From NCBI GenBank assembly GCA_016209995.1, contig JACQVC010000520.1, positions 1 through 9,991 of the forward strand: 9,991 nt of DNA. The letters are read 5' to 3'. The notes below the pieces were generated by a model. The model worked only from the letters and a program-made list of their open reading frames with translations, ran no database searches and was not told the origin of the DNA. Position numbers and translations under genes: made by a program. Below are positions 1 through 5,805 of this stretch, piece after piece. Position 1 is the stretch's first letter, and every line of letters starts with the position of its first letter. This DNA comes from Gemmatimonadota bacterium (GTDB lineage: Bacteria > Gemmatimonadota > Gemmatimonadetes > Longimicrobiales > Gaopeijiaceae).

Positions 1-106
1 GCCGTCCCCGCACCAGCTCCAACCGGTATCCGTCCTCTTCCGGAAGCCGCAGGAATTCCTGGAGCGTGTAGGCGTGCTCCTGATTGTCGGTCCGCGGCCG
101 TGCCAT
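1..106 (-). CDS. Uma2 family (DUF820) protein, N-terminal fragment
   Basis: Only the first 35 codons are in the window; the gene runs off the left edge. The minus-strand ATG at 106-104 follows a very good ribosome binding site (GGAGGAGGGA just upstream). The translated start reads MARPRTDNQEHAYTLQEFLR and continues with LPEEDGYRLELVRGR. The pattern YTLxEFLxLPEExGYRxELVxGR is the characteristic beginning of Uma2/DUF820 proteins, which have a restriction-endonuclease-like (PD-(D/E)XK) fold and are often annotated as Uma2 family endonucleases. The catalytic residues lie further on and cannot be checked, and the biological role of the family is poorly known. It is too short for the usual ORF length filters, but the start signal and family pattern together make it convincing. 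Confidence 0.82.
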   Translation of the reverse strand, partial: MARPRTDNQEHAYTLQEFLRLPEEDGYRLELVRGR

Positions 107-356
107 TCCCTCCTCCTGCGCCACTAACCTGAGCCAACCTGTCCGCGCCGAACGTAGGTCGGCCCACCTGGCGGAGTCCATAGCGCGATGGGTCACCGAG
201 TGCGTCACGTGCCCAGTTGGTACGGGGAGCGTGTCGCACCAGAGCCGCATCTCGATCCCCGCTCGACACATCCCGCTACCTTGTGCCCACAGGTTCAGGG
301 TATCCTCCTCGGCGACTATCGTCCGTGGGCTGAGAGCCAAGATCGGGTGGTCGTGC
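107..356. other. Intergenic stretch with repeat copy 1, no gene seen
   Basis: No convincing coding frame is seen here. The open frames on the plus strand lack a good start and family resemblance. The right-hand 100 bases are the first copy of a diverged intergenic repeat described separately. The left part must hold the promoter of the Uma2-family gene, but I see no hexamer pair good enough to mark. Confidence 0.6.
250..349 (+). repeat. Diverged intergenic repeat, copy 1
   Basis: This stretch aligns, with a few short gaps, to 3047-3153 in the same orientation. Shared blocks include TCTCGATCCC at the left end, CATC(C/G)CGCTA, TTCAGG, CGTCCG, and GGCTGAGAGC followed by GATCGGGTG at the right end. 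By eye roughly three quarters of positions agree. Weaker similarity may extend left to about 209 (GTGCCC in both). The copy lies between the end of the membrane protein gene and the Uma2-family gene. Its nature is unknown: it could be a duplicated RNA-gene leader, a small non-autonomous element, or a conserved regulatory region. Confidence 0.6.
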
Positions 357-1025
357 CTACCGGCTCGCGCCGGTGCCGACGGCTGGCGCGGCCGCCGGTG
401 CGCTCCTACCGACACGCATCATGGTCCAGCCTAGCGCTGCGATCCAAAGACCGCCGATCAATGTGAGCACGCGACTCACGGTGAAGTTCTGGACGGCAAA
501 ACCTGCCACCAACTCGACGGCCGCGATCGCCAGCCCAGCGTAGGCCAGGCCGCGCGGCCATGCGGCGTCACTGAGCAGGGCGAAGGCCAGCCCGCCAATC
601 CCGAGCCAGAAGAGGGGACCCGCCACGGCGACCTGGCCCATGAGCCCCATATTGATGGCCGCGAAGGAGTGCTCGGCCACGACACCGCCGTCCATGCCAG
701 CGAGCATCGGGAACGCCGCGATCTCGGGCGCTACGATGATCACGAACCCCACCGAGCCCAGGAGTACGCCGCCAAGACCGAGCGCTGCCCAGCCCTCCCC
801 GCTGGCGCCGGCAAAGTGGCGAATCAGCGCGATGGATCCGCCAAGAGTGAGGAGGCTGCCCAATGCGATGGCCCAGTGTGACACCATCCACGTGCCTCGC
901 GGCAGAGCCGCGAAGGCGGCGAGCGTCTGGGGCTGGGGCGCATGGAGCACGATGCCCACGCCGAGGAGGATACCGCCTGCGACGAGAGCCAGGCCGCCCA
1001 CTTGGTACAGCGAAGGGTGTCGCAT
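357..1025 (-). CDS. Six-helix integral membrane protein, function unknown
   Basis: The 222-residue product is almost wholly hydrophobic. I count six likely membrane helices at about residues 9-28, 50-68, 80-99, 128-152, 159-178 and 184-204, followed by a short tail rich in Ala, Pro and Gly. There is no cleavable signal peptide and no catalytic motif I recognise. The layout resembles small DUF4386-like or general uncharacterised membrane proteins, but I cannot assign a family. The ATG at 1025 is preferred over the in-frame GTG at 1031, because the sequence GGAGGTGA, a near-perfect Shine-Dalgarno, runs through the GTG and ends two bases before the ATG. The gene stands alone, 130 bases downstream of the TPR gene; a palindrome and a GATAAT box in that gap may control it. 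Confidence 0.8.
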   Translation of the reverse strand: MRHPSLYQVGGLALVAGGILLGVGIVLHAPQPQTLAAFAALPRGTWMVSHWAIALGSLLTLGGSIALIRHFAGASGEGWAALGLGGVLLGSVGFVIIVAPEIAAFPMLAGMDGGVVAEHSFAAINMGLMGQVAVAGPLFWLGIGGLAFALLSDAAWPRGLAYAGLAIAAVELVAGFAVQNFTVSRVLTLIGGLWIAALGWTMMRVGRSAPAAAPAVGTGASR

Positions 1026-1105
1026 ATTCACCTCCGGAGACAGGGAAGGAATCCGGCCGCGACGGCCGCTGATCTCGACAGCACAGTAGCCCGAAGGCGC
1101 ACCGC

Positions 1106-1111
1106 ATTATC
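1106..1111 (-). promoter_or_regulatory. Possible -10 box before the membrane protein gene
   Basis: The minus strand reads GATAAT here, about 80 bases upstream of the membrane protein start and directly after a perfect 15-base palindrome. No good -35 hexamer is seen at 16-18 bases spacing, so this would be a weak or activator-dependent promoter. It may be chance. Confidence 0.25.
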
Positions 1112-1114
1112 GCA

Positions 1115-1144
1115 CGCAGGTGACCTGCGGCTGCTCTCGCAGCC
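1115..1144 (-). other. Two adjoining hairpins after the TPR gene
   Basis: CGCAGGTGACCTGCG (1115-1129) is a perfect palindrome around a central base. Next to it, 1129-1144 forms a 6-base-pair stem GGCTGC/GCAGCC, whose loop on the minus strand is GAGA, a GNRA tetraloop. They lie 12 bases after the TPR gene stop. There is no following T run, so they are not a standard intrinsic terminator. They could be a mRNA 3' end structure, a Rho-linked terminator, or (for the first) a dimer-binding operator for the downstream gene. Confidence 0.5.
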
Positions 1145-1155
1145 AGCCTCCGTGC

Positions 1156-2823
1156 TCAGTCCAACCGCAGCCTGGCGAGGAAGGCGCGGAAGCGCGGGTC
1201 GTCGCGGACGGGGTCGTACGGCGAGTCACGCAGGAAGCACAGGTTGCCGCTCCGTTCCTCGTACCACCGCTCGAGCAGTGCGAGCAGCTCGTCCACCCGG
1301 CCGAGCGCCGCAAGCGCATGGCTCGCGTTCGTCCCGACACCACCGCTGCGCTCGAGCACCCACTCCCAGTAGCCTTGGGCGCCGCGGGTTGCAAACGCGC
1401 GGCGTAGGGCGTCGATGTCACCTCTCGCCGCGGCGCTCGTATCCGCACGGAGCCGTCCCTCCGCGTAGACTTCGATGGCGCCTTCGAAGCGCCCGAGCCC
1501 CTCGTAGCCACGTCGCAGGTAGGCGCGGGCACGGCCGAAGTCTGGATCGAGCTCCAGGATGTTCCGGCACTCCGCCATCGCGCGCTCGAACTCACGCGCG
1601 TGCACGAACCCCTCGCACACTATGGTCCGAGTGTCCAGCGACAGAGGGTCCCGCTCGACCGCCCTACGGTACTCCCGCTCGGCAGCCTCCCAGTCCCGGT
1701 CGTAAATGAAATGGACCCCGCCGAGATTCGCATGCGCCTCCGCAAGTTGCGGGTCCAGCTCAAGCGCCCGTTCAGCGGCGGCGCGCGCCAACGGCAGGTA
1801 CTTGCGGTTGTCGCCGCCGCCGAGGGGCTGTGAGAACAGTATGTACGCCAAGCTCAGCCCCGCATGGGCGGGCGCATAACGAGGATCGAGACGGATAGTC
1901 TCTTGGAAGTGCTCAATAGCGCGCCTCATGGCAGCAGCGGTGAGGCGGCTCATCTCAAAGCGGGCCTTCAAGTACGCGTCATACGCCGCAGGGTCCACAG
2001 GGCGCTGCTCACGCGCCAGCCGCGTCCGCTCCTCAGGCGCGAGCCGCGCCCGGATCTCCTGCGCGATCGCCCGCGCCACCTCGCCCTGGAGCGCGAGCAC
2101 GTTCGCGAGGTCGCGCTCGTAGCTGTCGGACCAAAGGTGATAGTCCGTGGGACCGTGAATGAGCTGAGCGGTGATCCGCACGCGGCCGTCCGCACGCAGC
2201 ACGCTCCCCTCCACCAACGCATCCAAGTTCAGCTCGCGAGCGATGTCGGGAAGCGGCTTGCTACGCGTACCCTTGTACTGCATGACCGAGGTGCGGGAGA
2301 TGACTTTCACGGCGCCGAGCCGGCTCAGCTCGCTGATGAGCGCCTCGGTCATGCCATCGGCGAAGTACTCCTGCTCCGGGTCAGCGGCGTAATCGTCGAG
2401 GGGCAACACGGCGAGCGACCTAATCTCCGGCACCTCATCGCGGGTCGACCGGTTCAGAAGTCGTGGCAGAGCGAAAAGCCCCGACACGGCGAGGATCGCC
2501 ACCACGATGCCGGCGTAGACGACGGGGCGTCGGCGTAGGCCTGGAGTGCGGACGGCTGCCTCGCCCGTCTGCTCTGGATTCGGCGGAGCCCGCTCCCCGC
2601 TCACCGTCGCGGCGGGTCGCGGCTCCACGACCCAGGCGAGGACCAACGCAACAGGGAAACCGAAAAGTAGGAGCACCAGGATGAACGTGAGAGTCCAGGG
2701 CGGCAGCAGGAGCGCAGGGACGACCAAGTCCGCAGCCTGCAGGAGGACGAACGCAACGGCGCCGTACAGCACGGCGGCTCGGACAACCTTCCGCCGCTGC
2801 AGCTCGGACAGAAACGCTCGCAC
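1156..2823 (-). CDS. Membrane-anchored TolB-like/TPR repeat protein
   Basis: A 555-residue protein. The N-terminus (FLSELQRRKVVRAAVLY) followed by membrane helices at about 18-38 and 44-66 is typical of a family common in Gemmatimonadota, Acidobacteriota and some Proteobacteria. A third helix lies at about 101-120. Residues 135-260 form the TolB-like domain (COG5616): SLAVLPLDDYAADPEQEYFADG, then ISRTSVMQYKG, then LDALVEGSV and WSDSYERDL. Residues from about 300 to 480 are TPR-like helical repeats with LDPRYAPAHAGLSLAY, LDPQLAEAHANLG and LELDPDFGRARAYL. Relatives often carry an N-terminal winged-helix, cyclase or kinase domain; here there is none, only the membrane anchor. The role is probably protein-protein scaffolding at the membrane; the exact function is unknown. 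The GTG at 2823 is chosen because it matches the usual family start, although its Shine-Dalgarno is poor. Confidence 0.85.
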   Translation of the reverse strand: MRAFLSELQRRKVVRAAVLYGAVAFVLLQAADLVVPALLLPPWTLTFILVLLLFGFPVALVLAWVVEPRPAATVSGERAPPNPEQTGEAAVRTPGLRRRPVVYAGIVVAILAVSGLFALPRLLNRSTRDEVPEIRSLAVLPLDDYAADPEQEYFADGMTEALISELSRLGAVKVISRTSVMQYKGTRSKPLPDIARELNLDALVEGSVLRADGRVRITAQLIHGPTDYHLWSDSYERDLANVLALQGEVARAIAQEIRARLAPEERTRLAREQRPVDPAAYDAYLKARFEMSRLTAAAMRRAIEHFQETIRLDPRYAPAHAGLSLAYILFSQPLGGGDNRKYLPLARAAAERALELDPQLAEAHANLGGVHFIYDRDWEAAEREYRRAVERDPLSLDTRTIVCEGFVHAREFERAMAECRNILELDPDFGRARAYLRRGYEGLGRFEGAIEVYAEGRLRADTSAAARGDIDALRRAFATRGAQGYWEWVLERSGGVGTNASHALAALGRVDELLALLERWYEERSGNLCFLRDSPYDPVRDDPRFRAFLARLRLD

Positions 2824-2880
2824 CGGTCCGGTTCGGTACCCATGGCGGTAGAGCGATCTGAGTGTTGGGAAGGCGCAGGT

Positions 2881-2905
2881 CCCGCAAGCTCAAGTTGCCT
2901 GCGGG
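2881..2905 (-). other. Leader hairpin before the TPR gene
   Basis: CCCGCA (2881-2886) pairs with TGCGGG (2900-2905) around a 13-base loop, which can itself extend the pairing. It lies in the presumed untranslated leader of the TPR gene, about 58 bases before its start. No T run follows. It may be an mRNA-stabilising or regulatory stem; no known riboswitch is recognised. Confidence 0.4.
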
Positions 2906-2922
2906 CACTGCCCACGGCAAGT

Positions 2923-2946
2923 ACAGGTGAAAGCACAGGTGAAAGC
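2923..2946. repeat. Tandem 12-base repeat, two copies
   Basis: ACAGGTGAAAGC occurs twice head to tail (2923-2934 and 2935-2946), followed by ACA, the beginning of a third unit. It touches the -10 box and presumed start point of the minus-strand promoter. Two contacts one helical turn and a bit apart would suit a regulator binding as a dimer of direct repeats. Confidence 0.7.
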
Positions 2947-2974
2947 ACATACCGTTTATTGGTTGCCATCTCAA
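2946..2974 (-). promoter_or_regulatory. Probable sigma-70-type promoter of the TPR gene
   Basis: On the minus strand TTGAGA (2974-2969) and TATGTG (2951-2946) are separated by exactly 17 bases. The -35 matches the consensus at five of six positions and the -10 at four of six. The patch is distinctly AT-rich compared with its surroundings. Transcription would start near 2939 and give a leader of about 115 bases before the GTG at 2823. Confidence 0.5.
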
Positions 2975-3046
2975 GATGTTGGCCCATCCCTCCAGAATCT
3001 GGCGAAGTGTGCCCTGGCATCCGGCCAACGAGTGTCGGGCTCACGG

Positions 3047-3153
3047 TCTCGATCCCAGCGCGCGACGCATCGCGCTATCCTTGAGCCCATCCATTCAGGT
3101 GATCGTGCTTCTGAGCGGCTGTCGTCCGCGGGGCTGAGAGCAAGGATCGGGTG
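3047..3153 (+). repeat. Diverged intergenic repeat, copy 2
   Basis: This is the second copy of the sequence at 250-349, in the same orientation, ending 32 bases before the tRNA. The best conserved part is the right end, GGCTGAGAGC then GATCGGGTG. Its place upstream of an RNA gene raises the possibility that it is a leader or promoter region for stable RNA genes and that copy 1 marks a place where such a gene was lost. Confidence 0.6.
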
Positions 3154-3185
3154 TGCAACGGAATCCGTCATCCTGCGGTTGAAGT

Positions 3186-3271
3186 GCTCCCGTGGCGGAA
3201 CCGGTATACGCACCCGACTGGAACTCGGGTGAGCCTTTGGGCTCATGGGGGTTCGAATCCCCCCGGGAGCA
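3186..3271 (+). tRNA. Class II tRNA, anticodon GGA on a leucine-like body
   Basis: A full cloverleaf folds with no mismatches. The acceptor stem is GCTCCCG (3186-3192) with CGGGAGC (3264-3270). The D arm has GCG/CGC; the anticodon stem is CCCGA/TCGGG with loop CTGGAAC (3218-3224), so the anticodon is GGA (3220-3222), reading serine codons UCC/UCU. The long variable arm is GAGCC/GGCTC, and the T arm is GGGGG-TTCGAAT-CCCCC. The discriminator is A (3271) and CCA is not encoded. The body looks like tRNA-Leu rather than tRNA-Ser: TGGCGGAA..GGTA.ACGCA in the D arm, A at position 15 with T at 48, two unpaired bases before the T stem, and A73 instead of the G73 usual in bacterial tRNA-Ser. A plain anticodon scan would call it tRNA-Ser(GGA); its charging identity is uncertain. 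Confidence 0.9.
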
Positions 3272-3336
3272 CGCGCATTCTTGAATTGAATGCTAGAACC
3301 TTGACTCAGGCCTGGGTCCGCAACTACAGTAGAACT

Positions 3337-3352
3337 GAGTTCCAGTCGGGTG
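3337..3352 (-). repeat. Inverted copy of the tRNA anticodon arm
   Basis: GAGTTCCAGTCGGGTG is the exact reverse complement of 3211-3226, which covers the last base of the D stem, the 5' anticodon stem, the whole loop and the first two bases of the 3' stem. The match stops at 3336 (G-T wobble) and 3353. It lies 66 bases beyond the tRNA 3' end, within its likely primary transcript. Confidence 0.8.
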
Positions 3353-3370
3353 TGACGTTACGTCCGTCAC
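3352..3370 (+). other. Short hairpin in the tRNA trailer
   Basis: GTGACG (3352-3357) pairs with CGTCAC (3365-3370) around a 7-base loop. Within it, GACGT-T-ACGTC (3354-3364) is an alternative short palindrome. It directly abuts the antisense anticodon-arm copy on one side and the terminator on the other. Confidence 0.4.
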
Positions 3371-3377
3371 GCAAGGG

Positions 3378-3411
3378 AAGGCCCGGAGATCGTTTCCGGG
3401 CCTTTTCGTTT
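3378..3411 (+). terminator. Intrinsic terminator after the tRNA
   Basis: AAGGCCCGGA (3378-3387) pairs perfectly with TCCGGGCCTT (3395-3404) around a 7-base loop, and the run TTTTCGTTT follows on the plus strand. It ends the tRNA transcript. As it sits between convergent genes, the same stem may also help stop the MFS gene transcript from the other side, though its T run there is poor. Confidence 0.85.
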
Positions 3412-3455
3412 CGCCCCACTTCAGCAATGCTCTCCGGCGATGTCTCGCCTCGTTT

Positions 3456-4811
3456 CTACGCCACTACACTCGCGGGCCGCAGCTTCTCGTCTTCCGCCCG
3501 GGCAATGCGCCTGCCTTCATCCACGTCGACACGCGTGAGCAGCAGCATGCCCCCCACGAAGAACACGATGAGTGAGAGAATGCTCAGGCGGCTTCCGCCC
3601 GCCAGCTGGGCCACGAGCGCGAAGAGCGCGGGTCCCAGGATGCCCGCGAACTTCGAGGACACGCTGTAGAAGCCGAAGAACTCGGAGGAGCGTCCGCGGG
3701 GAATCATGCTGGCGTAGATGGAGCGGCTGAGCGCCTGGCTGCCGCCCTGCACCATGCCCACCGCCAGGGCGAGCAGCCAGAAATGCCAACCGACCGTCAT
3801 GAAGTAGCCGAGCACGGAGATGCCGGTGTAGACGCACAGCGTGAGGTACAGTCCGTTCTTCGCGCCCAAGCGTGCCGCCAGCGGCCCGAACGCGAACGTG
3901 AACGGAATCCCCACGAACTGCACGAGCAGTAACGCACCGATGAGGTGGTTCGTCCCAATCCCGATCTCGCGGCCGTAGATCGTGGCCATCTTGATGATCG
4001 TCCCGATCCCATCGTTGTAGAACCAGAAGGCGATGAGAAAGAGAAACGTGTGGCGGTATAGGCGAATCTCCCGGAAGGTTTCTACGACGCGCGTGAACCC
4101 TACGCGCAACGGGTTCATGCGCCGGGTCTCGTCGGCTTCCAGGCGGCCGGCCGGCTCGGCGACTGAGCGGAAGACGGGGATCGAGAACAGGGCCCACCAG
4201 ATCGCGACGCTCAGGAAGGCGAGTCGCGAAGCGTGCCCCGCGTCGCTCAGGCCGAAGGAGGTCGGACTCAGGATCCAGAAGAGATTTACCGCCAACAACA
4301 CGCCGCCGCCCACGTAGCCCATGGCGTAGCCGGCGGTCGAGACGCGGTCTACCTCGTGCTCGCGGGCCACATGCGGCAGGAGCGACTCGTAGAAGACGTT
4401 GCCGCCGGCGAAGCCGATGTCACCGAGCACGAACAGGATCGCCGCCAGCAGCCATTCGCCGCGGCTCACGAGGTAGAGGCAAGCGCTGGCGAGAATCCCG
4501 ATAGCGGCAAAGCCGGCCAGGAATCGCTTCTTGGCACCGAGGTAGTCGGCCATGGCGCCCAACACCGGCGCCAGTACCGCCGTGATCAGCAGAGCTGCGC
4601 TGGTGGTATAGCCCCAGTACGCGGTTCGCAGGTTCTGCGGCAGATCGGCCGCAGCCACGTCCGCGAAGTAGATGGGGAGCACGGCCGCCATGATCGTGGT
4701 GGCGAACGCCGAGTTCGCCCAGTCGTACATGGCCCAGGCGCGCAGCTCGGGACGGCCCAACCCCAGGGCCTGAAGCCAGGGGCGGCCGGCGTCAGCGCCG
4801 GTGCTCGCCAT
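3456..4811 (-). CDS. MFS transporter, UMF1/ATG22-like family
   Basis: About 451 residues with some twelve membrane helices. The beginning [18 protein letters not shown] (about residues 24-41) is the hallmark of the UMF1/YxiO branch of the major facilitator superfamily, related to fungal vacuolar Atg22. The loop motif [16 protein letters not shown] corresponds to MFS motif A between helices 2 and 3. [15 protein letters not shown] and [17 protein letters not shown] in the second half are also typical. Members are believed to export small molecules, possibly amino acids; the substrate here is unknown. The ATG at 4811 has GAGGTGAG upstream at suitable distance. A GTG at 4820, which overlaps the rsmA stop as GTGA, is the alternative and would add three residues. 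It is translated right after rsmA and likely coupled to it. Confidence 0.92.
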   Translation of the reverse strand: MASTGADAGRPWLQALGLGRPELRAWAMYDWANSAFATTIMAAVLPIYFADVAAADLPQNLRTAYWGYTTSAALLITAVLAPVLGAMADYLGAKKRFLAGFAAIGILASACLYLVSRGEWLLAAILFVLGDIGFAGGNVFYESLLPHVAREHEVDRVSTAGYAMGYVGGGVLLAVNLFWILSPTSFGLSDAGHASRLAFLSVAIWWALFSIPVFRSVAEPAGRLEADETRRMNPLRVGFTRVVETFREIRLYRHTFLFLIAFWFYNDGIGTIIKMATIYGREIGIGTNHLIGALLLVQFVGIPFTFAFGPLAARLGAKNGLYLTLCVYTGISVLGYFMTVGWHFWLLALAVGMVQGGSQALSRSIYASMIPRGRSSEFFGFYSVSSKFAGILGPALFALVAQLAGGSRLSILSLIVFFVGGMLLLTRVDVDEGRRIARAEDEKLRPASVVA

Positions 4812-4816
4812 CCCCC

Positions 4817-5737
4817 TCACCTCTTCTTACTCGGCCGCTGGCCCGGAGCGTGCTCGGAGTCGCGTACTCCTTCTTCAGCCAGGGGCTCTCGTTTGGACTC
4901 GTGAACGGCGCGTCCGCCGACTCGGTCGACTCGCCGGCGCTCCAGCGCACGAGTCAGTTCGACGAACTGTTGGGGTGAGAACTCCTCGGGTCGCGCGCTC
5001 AGGTCGAAGCCGGTCTCACCCGCCAGCTCATCGACATCAAAGCCATCCAGCTCGTACTCGTGCGAGCCGCGCAGAATCTTCTGAAATTGCTTCCGTCGCT
5101 GCTGGAAGGCCGCCCGAGTGAGCACGCGCAAGTTAGTCTCCTCACCCACAGTAAGCGGGGGTGGAGACGTCGGCCGGATGCGGATCACCGTGGAGTCGAC
5201 GTTGGGGATCGGCCGAAACGCTCCGCGCGGGACCGCGAGCACTCGCTCTACCTCGGCCACGCTGCGGACGCCCACGCTCAACGCACCGTACTCCTTCGAG
5301 CCGGGCGGCGAAAGGATGCGGTCCGCCACTTCGCGTTGGACCATGAGGACGATCTCACGGGGCCGGGGCCGCTCCAGCAGCTTGAACAGAATCGGCGTGG
5401 TACGATTGTAGGGGATATTACCGATCACCTTCAGCTCCCGGGGGCAAGTCGTGATCTCGCCGAGCGGCATGGCGAGCACGTCTCCCTGGATCACCGTGAC
5501 ATCGTTTCGGTCCTGGAATTGCTCCGCGAGTGAGCGCGCGAGCTTGCGGTCCAGCTCCGCCAGGATGAGCCGCCGGACCCTACCGACCAGGTGAAGGCTC
5601 AGCTCGCCGTGGCCGGGGCCGATCTCGAGCACCTCGTCCTGCGGGTCCGGCTCAAGGGCGTCGACAATCTTCGCCTGGAGGTTGCGGTCCACCAGGAAGT
5701 TCTGGCCCAGCGGCGGCTTGGTTGACGAGTGTCGCAC
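4817..5737 (-). CDS. rsmA: 16S rRNA adenine dimethyltransferase RsmA/KsgA
   Basis: Uses S-adenosylmethionine to dimethylate A1518 and A1519 near the 3' end of 16S rRNA during late assembly of the small ribosomal subunit. Of 306 residues, GQNFLVD (11-17) and the motif [11 protein letters not shown] (38-47) bind the cofactor. GNIPY (106-110) is the catalytic N-I/L-P-Y motif, and FRPIPNVDS (174-182) and RRKQ (214-217) are also family-typical. The first 265 or so residues match the usual length of about 270. A charged tail of around 40 residues ([20 protein letters not shown] onward, ending PSKKR) is extra. The start is GTG at 5737, with a weak Shine-Dalgarno, 68 bases after the phosphatase gene; no other start gives the conserved N-terminus. 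Its stop is six bases from the MFS ATG. Confidence 0.96.
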   Translation of the reverse strand: MRHSSTKPPLGQNFLVDRNLQAKIVDALEPDPQDEVLEIGPGHGELSLHLVGRVRRLILAELDRKLARSLAEQFQDRNDVTVIQGDVLAMPLGEITTCPRELKVIGNIPYNRTTPILFKLLERPRPREIVLMVQREVADRILSPPGSKEYGALSVGVRSVAEVERVLAVPRGAFRPIPNVDSTVIRIRPTSPPPLTVGEETNLRVLTRAAFQQRRKQFQKILRGSHEYELDGFDVDELAGETGFDLSARPEEFSPQQFVELTRALERRRVDRVGGRAVHESKREPLAEEGVRDSEHAPGQRPSKKR

Positions 5738-5805
5738 GCGTGACTCGGCTGTCCGGTTTGAATAGCCGACCCTTAGCGCCTCTGACCCCCAGCCACCCAG
5801 CCGCC

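Larger units (their letters stand above)
2824..3185. other. Intergenic region between TPR gene and tRNA
   Basis: These 362 bases lie between divergently read genes. They hold a 5' leader hairpin, a tandem repeat and a promoter for the TPR gene on the minus strand, plus the second copy of the intergenic repeat upstream of the tRNA. I see no clear -35/-10 pair for the tRNA itself. A TATCCT at 3076-3081 is a possible -10, but no good -35 is correctly spaced. No coding sequence is credible here. Confidence 0.6.
3272..3455. other. tRNA 3' trailer and convergent intergenic region
   Basis: The 184 bases between the tRNA and the end of the MFS gene hold no coding sequence. They contain an inverted copy of the tRNA anticodon arm (3337-3352), a hairpin (3352-3370) and an intrinsic terminator (3378-3411). 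If the tRNA is transcribed up to the terminator, the trailer would be about 140 bases long. Confidence 0.6.

Noticed and set aside
942..1709. Plus-strand open frame of 255 codons
   Set aside because: Arg/Pro/Ser-rich product antisense to two better genes, no family resemblance; a typical GC-rich shadow frame.
2971..3246. Minus-strand open frame of 91 codons across the tRNA
   Set aside because: It is antisense to the tRNA over much of its length; such frames are common artefacts over class II tRNA genes, and the sequence resembles no protein family.
3185..3272. tRNA with an 8- or 9-base-pair acceptor stem (allo-tRNA or tRNA-Sec type)
   Set aside because: The bases outside the 7-base stem do pair (GT with AC), but the T stem is a full 5 pairs and the standard 7+5 fold leaves a proper A73. 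The anticodon is GGA, not TCA, so it is not tRNA-Sec.
3272..3411. T-box riboswitch controlling a downstream gene
   Set aside because: The segment matches the tRNA arm itself in inverted orientation, but there is no specifier loop or conserved T-box sequence and no plus-strand gene downstream.
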